In this document: positions 14,996 through 19,028 of the stretch, in pieces
How the letters are laid out: each line of letters starts with the position of its first letter
How positions within the stretch are numbered: the first letter of the stretch is position 1
Assembly: GCA_964612995.1 (NCBI GenBank)
Contig: CAZTGE010000079.1
Coordinates: 1-19,028 of the forward strand
Length of the DNA stretch: 19,028 nt
From: SLQH01 sp964612995
Lineage (GTDB): Bacteria > Planctomycetota > UBA11346
Direction of reading: 5' to 3'
Position numbers and translations under genes: made by a program
The notes under the pieces: model-generated
Seen by the model: the letters and a program-made list of their open reading frames with translations, nothing else
The model's database searches: none
Told to the model about the DNA's origin: nothing

Positions 14996-17199
14996 GCCGC
15001 ACCGGTGATCACGCGCGCTGCCGGCGCCCGGGCATCGCGGCGTTCGGCCTTGAAGGCCCAGGCGGTGACTCCGGCCGGGAGTGTCAGCTCCAGGCCGTCC
15101 GCGGTGGCGACCGCCTCGCTCGTCTGTCGTGTCGTGGGCTCGGCCGGATCGATCCCCTGCACCTGCCAGGGCCCCGGCCAGGCCCCCGAGAGCTGCAGGC
15201 GGTGGGCATCGGGAAACAGGGCTGCCGGCGGGCGGTCCACCGCCGCGGCGTTCGCCGGTCGATAGACGAATCCGCGGATCTGGTTGCGGTCGATGAGTGC
15301 ACGCAGGCGGACGCCGGCGGCGAGTTCGCTCTCGACAACGGTTGGACGGCGGCCGCGCGGGTCCTCGCCAGCGGTGAAACGGGCGAACACCCGGTGGTGG
15401 GCGAGCAGGTCGTTCGGCGCGAGGTGGGTGTCCCACCACCAGGGCAGCGGCGCGCCAGCGGTGGGCAGCAGCCAGTTGAGCCACAGGGCCTGCCGCAGAT
15501 GACGCCCACTCGGGTCGCGCTGATCGCCGGCCGGGCGGTAGTCGCGGCCGAGTTCGCCGAAGAACAGCGGCTTGTGGTGGCCGCCGAGCGTGGCCACCGC
15601 CGTGCGCAGCGCGCGCCCCGGCTGCGGCCGATAGGCGTGGGGCTGGATGAAATCGATCTCGCCGAGATCCCAGAGCCGGGTGAGCGCGTCGATCCGGGCG
15701 CAGCTGGTGGTGACGAGGTGGTCGTGGACGTCGATCTGCGCAAGGTGTGCGAGCATGTCGCGATGCCAGTCGATGAGGTCGGCATCGGCGTACCGGTGGG
15801 TGAGGTCGACCTCGTTGACCAGCTCCCAGGCGAACAGTGCCGGATGGTGTCCCCAGCGGGCGACGATGTAGCTGTGCAGCCGACGCATGACCCGTCGGGC
15901 CCGGCCGCTGCGCCATACGTCCTCAGGCAAAGCCGCCGGTCCCCCGTTGGCGCGGTTGAGCGGGTTGCGCGCCCAATCGCCCGCCGTCAGGCCGTGATAC
16001 TGCAGCACCAGCTGGACGGTCAGGCCACGCTCGCCAGCCGCATCGAGCAGCGCGTCGACGCGGCGGGCGGCGGCGAAGTCGATCACGTGCAGTCTGTCGT
16101 TCGCGCCCAGCGGATGGTTCCACGGGCACAACCAGACCCGGACCAGGTTGCCGCCGGCCGCAGCGACCGCGTCGAGCCAGGGGCGGTAGTCGCCGGCCCA
16201 GCCGAGATTGTGGCCGAGGGGGTAGAACAGCGCCCCATCGCGGGCGAAGTAGCGTGGATCGGACGGGTCGCGGCGGATGAAGCCCGGACGCTCGCTGGGA
16301 GCGGTGACGGTGAAGCTGCCGCGCGGCAGCCACAGCGTGCGCCGCGGTGCGGGCATGGCGACGGCGTAATGCCAGGTGCCGGCGAGTTCGGGGGTGAAGT
16401 GCAGCGCGTAGCGGTAATGGCCCGCGGAGCTGATCCCACGGCAATACCCCTGCAGTTCGCGGGTGCGGCCATCGGGGCCGCGCAGCTGAGCCCGGGGGCC
16501 GAGCATGCGATCGAGCAGGGGCGGTGCTTCGTCGGTCGGGTGCTGTGCGCCGTAATTCACGCTCAGCTCCCAGGTCGCGCACGCGTGGCGGGCCAGCTCC
16601 CGCGGCGGCAGTTGGTGGTCCACCAGGCTCACCGGCGCGCGCCGCTGCACGCGGGCGCCGGGATTGACGCTGAGGCGGTCGAGCAGCACCGTGGCCGTAT
16701 CGCCCGGCGGGGCGAGGAAGATCATCACCCGATCGACCTGCTGGTTCTGGCGCTGCCAGGCGGCGCGATCGCCAGCGGCGAAGGCGTCGAGCGGAAAGCG
16801 CAGGTCCCGGTTCCAGCCTGCGGTCAGGCTCTGTGCCGGGGTTTCGAACCAGGTGCCGTTGGCACCGCGCAGACCGATGGCGACGGTGGTTTCCGGCGTC
16901 TCGGCCAGCAGGTCGAGGCTCATCCACTCCAACCCGCCGCAGTTCCAGTCGACCTCGCGGCGCAGGATGCTGCGGTCGCGGTCGTTGTCGAACAGCCGCA
17001 CCTGGAGCACGTGGTCGCCGGGGATGATCTCGCGATGGCTCAGCTCGGCGTGGTTGCCGGCGCTGTCTTGGGTCCAGTCCTCGACCGGGTCGAAGCCGGC
17101 TACCTGGATACCGGCGTCAGAGAGCTCCGGCTGGCGCTGGCCGGCACGGCAGCCGGCGATCGCCAGCAGGGCGAGGCAACAGGTCAGGGAGCGCAGCAT
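14980..17199 (-). CDS. DUF5060 and GH5-like glycoside hydrolase lipoprotein
   Basis: A 739-residue lipoprotein. The signal peptide ends in the lipobox IAGC with lipidated C17. Residues about 25-180 form a beta-sandwich like a carbohydrate-binding module. Residues about 195-300 match DUF5060 (TWELSVNYGAQHP, LQGYCRG, AGTWHYAV). A TIM barrel at about 315-610 resembles clan GH-A enzymes: YPLGHNLGW (326-334), NLVRVWLCPW (351-360), the putative acid/base E463 in WELVNEVDL (458-466) and the nucleophile E549 in LFFGELGRD (545-553). A final beta domain (610-725) follows. It should cut a polysaccharide at the cell surface; the substrate is not evident. The ATG at 17199 is chosen because the signal peptide starts there, and the SD sequence is weak. 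It may feed the cytoplasmic GH30 enzyme, but the two are not in one operon. Confidence 0.85.
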   Translation of the reverse strand: MLRSLTCCLALLAIAGCRAGQRQPELSDAGIQVAGFDPVEDWTQDSAGNHAELSHREIIPGDHVLQVRLFDNDRDRSILRREVDWNCGGLEWMSLDLLAETPETTVAIGLRGANGTWFETPAQSLTAGWNRDLRFPLDAFAAGDRAAWQRQNQQVDRVMIFLAPPGDTATVLLDRLSVNPGARVQRRAPVSLVDHQLPPRELARHACATWELSVNYGAQHPTDEAPPLLDRMLGPRAQLRGPDGRTRELQGYCRGISSAGHYRYALHFTPELAGTWHYAVAMPAPRRTLWLPRGSFTVTAPSERPGFIRRDPSDPRYFARDGALFYPLGHNLGWAGDYRPWLDAVAAAGGNLVRVWLCPWNHPLGANDRLHVIDFAAARRVDALLDAAGERGLTVQLVLQYHGLTAGDWARNPLNRANGGPAALPEDVWRSGRARRVMRRLHSYIVARWGHHPALFAWELVNEVDLTHRYADADLIDWHRDMLAHLAQIDVHDHLVTTSCARIDALTRLWDLGEIDFIQPHAYRPQPGRALRTAVATLGGHHKPLFFGELGRDYRPAGDQRDPSGRHLRQALWLNWLLPTAGAPLPWWWDTHLAPNDLLAHHRVFARFTAGEDPRGRRPTVVESELAAGVRLRALIDRNQIRGFVYRPANAAAVDRPPAALFPDAHRLQLSGAWPGPWQVQGIDPAEPTTRQTSEAVATADGLELTLPAGVTAWAFKAERRDARAPAARVITGAAQSRK

Positions 17200-17238
17200 G
17201 GCACCAGTGTGTGCCTGGGCGCAGGTATCCAAGAAGGC

Positions 17239-17374
17239 GTGACTACTCAGGGGCTTCGCCCTATGGTCCTCACTGCGTGAGAACCTATCCCCCCTGGCTT
17301 TGTCGTGGTTCGCCTGAATCTGCCTGCAGATTCAGGCGTGGGCGGATCGGCTGCGCCGAAACGTATCCGCCCAC
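17239..17374 (+). repeat. 136-bp four-hairpin repeat, copy 2
   Basis: The same length and direction as copy 1 at 8872-9007, with about a dozen differences. The 13-bp arms of the third hairpin (CGCCTGAATCTGC) are intact and only its 2-nt centre changes. The fourth stem (17338-17347 with 17365-17374) is a perfect 10 bp because a T in copy 1 is C here. The second hairpin has one C-A mismatch and the first loses one or two pairs. It lies upstream of the structured leader and 40 bp beyond the lipoprotein start. No coding sequence is interrupted here. Confidence 0.85.
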
Positions 17375-17717
17375 CACTCGACGCCAGGCCCCATCGGGTG
17401 CGATGGGGCGTAGCGGGAGCGACTGCGCGCAGCGCAGAGCGAGCCCCCGCGAACAAAGAGCGGCGCGGGCGCCGACCGCTACAATGCCCCTTGGGGTGCG
17501 GGCGGCGCTCGCGCTATGGCTGGCAACCACTCATGCCTCATGGGCCTGGGTGGTTGCGAAGGCGCTATCGGCCCCGGGCTCGAGGGCTCTAAGCGGGGAG
17601 GATCTGTGGGCCCTCGCAGTGCCGTGTGGTTCGACCGGCCTTGTACAGCTCTGTACGGCGGAGGGGAAATGGGCGAAACCCTGCGGATGCTCTGCGTCTA
17701 ATGGGTGGAACCTCAAG
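17375..17717 (+). other. Gene-free, hairpin-rich region; candidate structured RNA
   Basis: No convincing reading frame is present. Successive perfect stems occur: GCCCCATC/GATGGGGC (17388-17409), GCAACCAC/GTGGTTGC (17523-17557, 19-nt loop), GAGGGC/GCCCTC (17582-17615) and GTACAG/CTGTAC (17643-17656, 2-nt loop). The density of stems and the unusually A-rich loops between 17660 and 17760 suggest an RNA working at the 5' end of the small gene at 17827. I compared it by eye with tmRNA, RNase P, SRP, 6S and common riboswitches and saw no match. Confidence 0.45.
17480..17485 (+). promoter_or_regulatory. Possible -10 element TACAAT
   Basis: TACAAT differs from the TATAAT consensus at one base and stands out in GC-rich DNA. 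Transcription starting near 17492 would give a leader of about 335 nt before the small gene. No good -35 is seen 16-18 nt upstream. Confidence 0.3.
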
Positions 17718-17821
17718 CGGAGGGGCTTAAACTCCGATACTAGAACAGGAGCGGATGTGATTGCCGTCGGCCCGTACCTCCTGGGCAGCGGTTGCACCTT
17801 CGCACGCCACAGAAAGGAGGT
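17718..17821 (+). promoter_or_regulatory. Leader with competing GGAG/CUCC pairings that can mask the SD sequence
   Basis: Five complementary blocks alternate: CGGAG (17718-17722), CTCCG (17732-17736), AGGAG (17747-17751), ACCTCCT (17776-17782) and AGGAGGT (17815-17821). The last contains the SD sequence of the gene at 17827. ACCTCCT can pair fully with AGGAGGT (7 bp) and hide the SD, or with the upstream AGGAG and free it. CTCCG can in turn hold AGGAG or CGGAG. This is the layout expected of a translational switch; the ligand or signal is unknown. The pairings are seen directly, the switching is inferred. Confidence 0.5.
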
Positions 17822-17826
17822 CGGCA

Positions 17827-18063
17827 ATGAACATGAACGCAGCGATGGACTTGCTGGCCTATCTCGACACCTGTCCCAACCACTCGGATCGACACGAGTT
17901 CTGGACCGCGTCGGGTCAACCCGACATGGATGCGGCGCGCGCCTTTGCCGAACAGATGCGCTCTCTGCTCGGGTCCCTGCTCGATGAGTTCGTGACCGTG
18001 GAACAGCGTCACAACATGGTCGAGCTGGCGACGATCGATTCGACCGAAACCATCGGCGCCTGA
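17827..18063 (+). CDS. Small protein of unknown function behind a structured leader
   Basis: A 78-residue protein, mostly helical and mildly acidic, with no signal peptide or membrane segment. It begins MNMNAAMDLLAYLDTCPNH and contains RAFAEQMRSLLGSLLDEFVTVEQ (about 36-58), an amphipathic helix suited to coiled-coil or dimer contact. One cysteine (C16) and three histidines (H19, H23, H62) are present. The family is not recognised. The AAGGAGG SD sequence at 17814-17820, 6 nt before the ATG at 17827, fixes the start and is one of the best in the window; the longer in-frame extension is leader RNA. The gene precedes pcm by about 150 bp in the same direction and may share its transcript. Confidence 0.6.
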   Translation: MNMNAAMDLLAYLDTCPNHSDRHEFWTASGQPDMDAARAFAEQMRSLLGSLLDEFVTVEQRHNMVELATIDSTETIGA

Positions 18064-18138
18064 TCCGGCCGCACCGGGTGGCCCTGGCCCGTCCGGGTCG
18101 CGGCCGGCATTCTGGCCTGTCAGTGCACGTCTGTGAGT

Positions 18139-18168
18139 CATCGCCCCCGGCCATGGTCGGGGGCGATG
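18139..18168 (+). terminator. Strong hairpin between the small gene and pcm
   Basis: CATCGCCCCC (18139-18148) and GGGGGCGATG (18159-18168) form a perfect 10-bp stem with a 10-nt loop that is itself nearly palindromic (GGCCATGGTC). Outer bases (GTGCA at 18123 and TGCAC near 18174) can extend it. There is no T tract, so it may be a terminator for the small gene or a leader structure before pcm. Confidence 0.45.
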
Positions 18169-18216
18169 GTGCTTGCACAGGCGTGAACGCGGGCCCGCAT
18201 GGGTTATGCTGCGGCC

Positions 18217-18903
18217 ATGCAGGATTTCTCCGACACCCCTGCCGATCTGCGCCGCCGTGAGCGGATGGTGCACAATCAGCTGCAGGGGATCCACGATCAG
18301 CGGGTATGCGAGGCCATGCGCGCGTTGCCGCGACACCACTTCGTGTCGCCGGGTGCCCAGGCCGAGGCCTACGGCGACTTCCCGATGGCTATCGGTAGTG
18401 CCCAGACCATCTCCCAACCGGTGGTGGTGGCCTTCATGCTCGAACAGCTCGCGCTCGAACCGGGCGACCGCGTGCTTGACGTGGGCAGTGGCAGCGGCTA
18501 CGCCGCCGCGCTCGCGGCGCGATTGGTCGGCCCCGACGGCATCGTCTTCGCCGTCGAGCGCCAGCGTGCGCTGGTTGAGCAGAGCCGTGATGCCCTGGCC
18601 ATGCATACCGGGCACGATGCCATCGCGCCGGTGCGCTTGATCCTCGGCGACGGGTCGCAGGGGCTGCCAGAGCACGCGCCGTACGACGCGATCCAGGTCG
18701 CCTGCGCCGCGGACCAGTTGCCCGAGGCGCTGATCGCCGAGCTCGCCCCCGGCGGGCGGATGATCGTGCCGGTGGGCGAGCACCGTGGGTCGCAACAGCT
18801 GATCCGCCTGACCAAGGCCGCCGATGGCAGCGTGACGCGCCAGGACCTCTGGCCGGTCCGCTTCGTGCCCTTGCTGGCGGGTATCGCTGGCACCGAAGGC
18901 TGA
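18217..18903 (+). CDS. pcm: Protein-L-isoaspartate O-methyltransferase
   Basis: Methylates L-isoaspartyl residues in damaged proteins using S-adenosylmethionine, starting their repair, in the cytoplasm. The 228-residue chain has the family hallmarks: GSAQTISQP (60-68), which contacts the substrate; SAM motif I VLDVGSGSGYAAA (86-98); the acidic end of the next strand in AVER (112-115); GDGSQGLPEHAPYDAI (144-159); and LAPGGRMIVPVG (176-187). The N-terminal helices (RERMVHNQLQGIHDQRVCEAMR) are typical. I chose the ATG at 18217; the in-frame ATG at 18199 would add six residues, and neither has a good SD sequence. It lies downstream of the small gene, behind a strong hairpin. Confidence 0.93.
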   Translation: MQDFSDTPADLRRRERMVHNQLQGIHDQRVCEAMRALPRHHFVSPGAQAEAYGDFPMAIGSAQTISQPVVVAFMLEQLALEPGDRVLDVGSGSGYAAALAARLVGPDGIVFAVERQRALVEQSRDALAMHTGHDAIAPVRLILGDGSQGLPEHAPYDAIQVACAADQLPEALIAELAPGGRMIVPVGEHRGSQQLIRLTKAADGSVTRQDLWPVRFVPLLAGIAGTEG

Positions 18904-18974
18904 GCGCAAAGCGCGCGTCCGGCCGGTGGAGCGCGACGAACGACAGCGAGGAAGCAGGGACGCGGCGAAGCCAC

Positions 18975-18993
18975 GAGGGGGCAGCGCCCCCTC
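18975..18993 (+). terminator. Perfect hairpin downstream of pcm
   Basis: GAGGGGGC (18975-18982) and GCCCCCTC (18986-18993) form an 8-bp stem with an AGC loop, 72 bp after the pcm stop. There is no T run. It may be a terminator or part of another GC-rich repeat. The AAGGAGG just after it (18997-19003) could serve a gene beyond the window. Confidence 0.45.
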
Positions 18994-19028
18994 TGTAAGG
19001 AGGCGACCGGCCGACCGAGGCGCGGTTC

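Noticed and set aside
15202..17280. A 692-residue open frame antisense to the lipoprotein gene
   Set aside because: The opposite strand has a lipobox, DUF5060 and catalytic motifs. The antisense frame has no recognisable domain and is expected in high-GC DNA.
17628..17636. GGTTCGACC resembling a tRNA T-loop
   Set aside because: No acceptor, D or anticodon arms can be placed around it at tRNA spacing.
17657..17760. Resemblance to a group I intron core (GGCGAAACC-like string)
   Set aside because: The P7/P3 pairing strands and flanking exon match were not found. The similarity is limited to a few bases.
17775..17790. CCTCCTGGGCAG resembling the 3' end of a ZTP riboswitch
   Set aside because: The upstream conserved elements of that class are absent.

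Overview
The window is GC-rich DNA from a free-living bacterium. Several traits point to Planctomycetes or a related member of the PVC group: a membrane-anchored (pseudo)kinase fused to a PA14 domain, a Ycf46-like AAA+ ATPase, PQQ-type beta-propellers, a DUF5060 glycoside-hydrolase lipoprotein, an AraC regulator with a long N-terminal sensor, and hairpin-rich dispersed repeats. This is inference, because no rRNA or marker gene is present. Good Shine-Dalgarno (SD) sequences precede several genes.

Layout. 1-175: dispersed-repeat debris. 176-1209 (-): folA and queF overlap by 4 nt, joining the folate and queuosine pathways. 1362-2087 (+): a free-standing class I glutamine amidotransferase. 2096-4706 (-): a two-gene unit of a Ycf46-like AAA+ ATPase and a secreted DUF6263-like protein. 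4829-5989 (+): an AraC regulator. 6020-6610 (-): an ECF sigma factor without an adjacent anti-sigma gene. 6909-7316 (+): an exported DUF5666 protein with an acidic tail. 7393-8715 (-): a cytoplasmic GH30 enzyme. 8872-9612: a 136-bp four-hairpin repeat, a PQQ-propeller gene remnant and a 21-bp inverted repeat. 9860-11419 (+): an intact membrane-anchored PQQ propeller. 11455-11565 (-): an AraC DNA-binding-domain remnant. 11614-13767 (-): the pseudokinase-TM-PA14 protein. 13859-14009: a long palindrome. 14117-14542 (-): an unknown protein. 14702-14995 (+): a membrane zinc-ribbon protein. 14980-17199 (-): a DUF5060/GH5-like lipoprotein. 17239-17826: the second copy of the four-hairpin repeat, then a highly structured leader. 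17827-18063 (+): an unknown 78-residue protein. 18217-18903 (+): pcm, protein repair.

How the genes work together. The two glycoside hydrolases and the AraC regulator suggest a polysaccharide-using lifestyle, but the genes are scattered singletons or pairs rather than one locus. The most notable material lies between genes: a hairpin repeat family with a pairing-preserving difference between copies, two decayed genes bounded by repeats or neighbours, and a 5' leader in which CUCC and GGAG segments can compete for the SD sequence of a small unknown gene. Among the proteins, the most unusual is the pseudokinase, which has lost all the usual catalytic residues but keeps the kinase C-lobe layout, a transmembrane helix and an extracellular PA14 domain. 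Most long reading frames antisense to these genes are high-GC artefacts.
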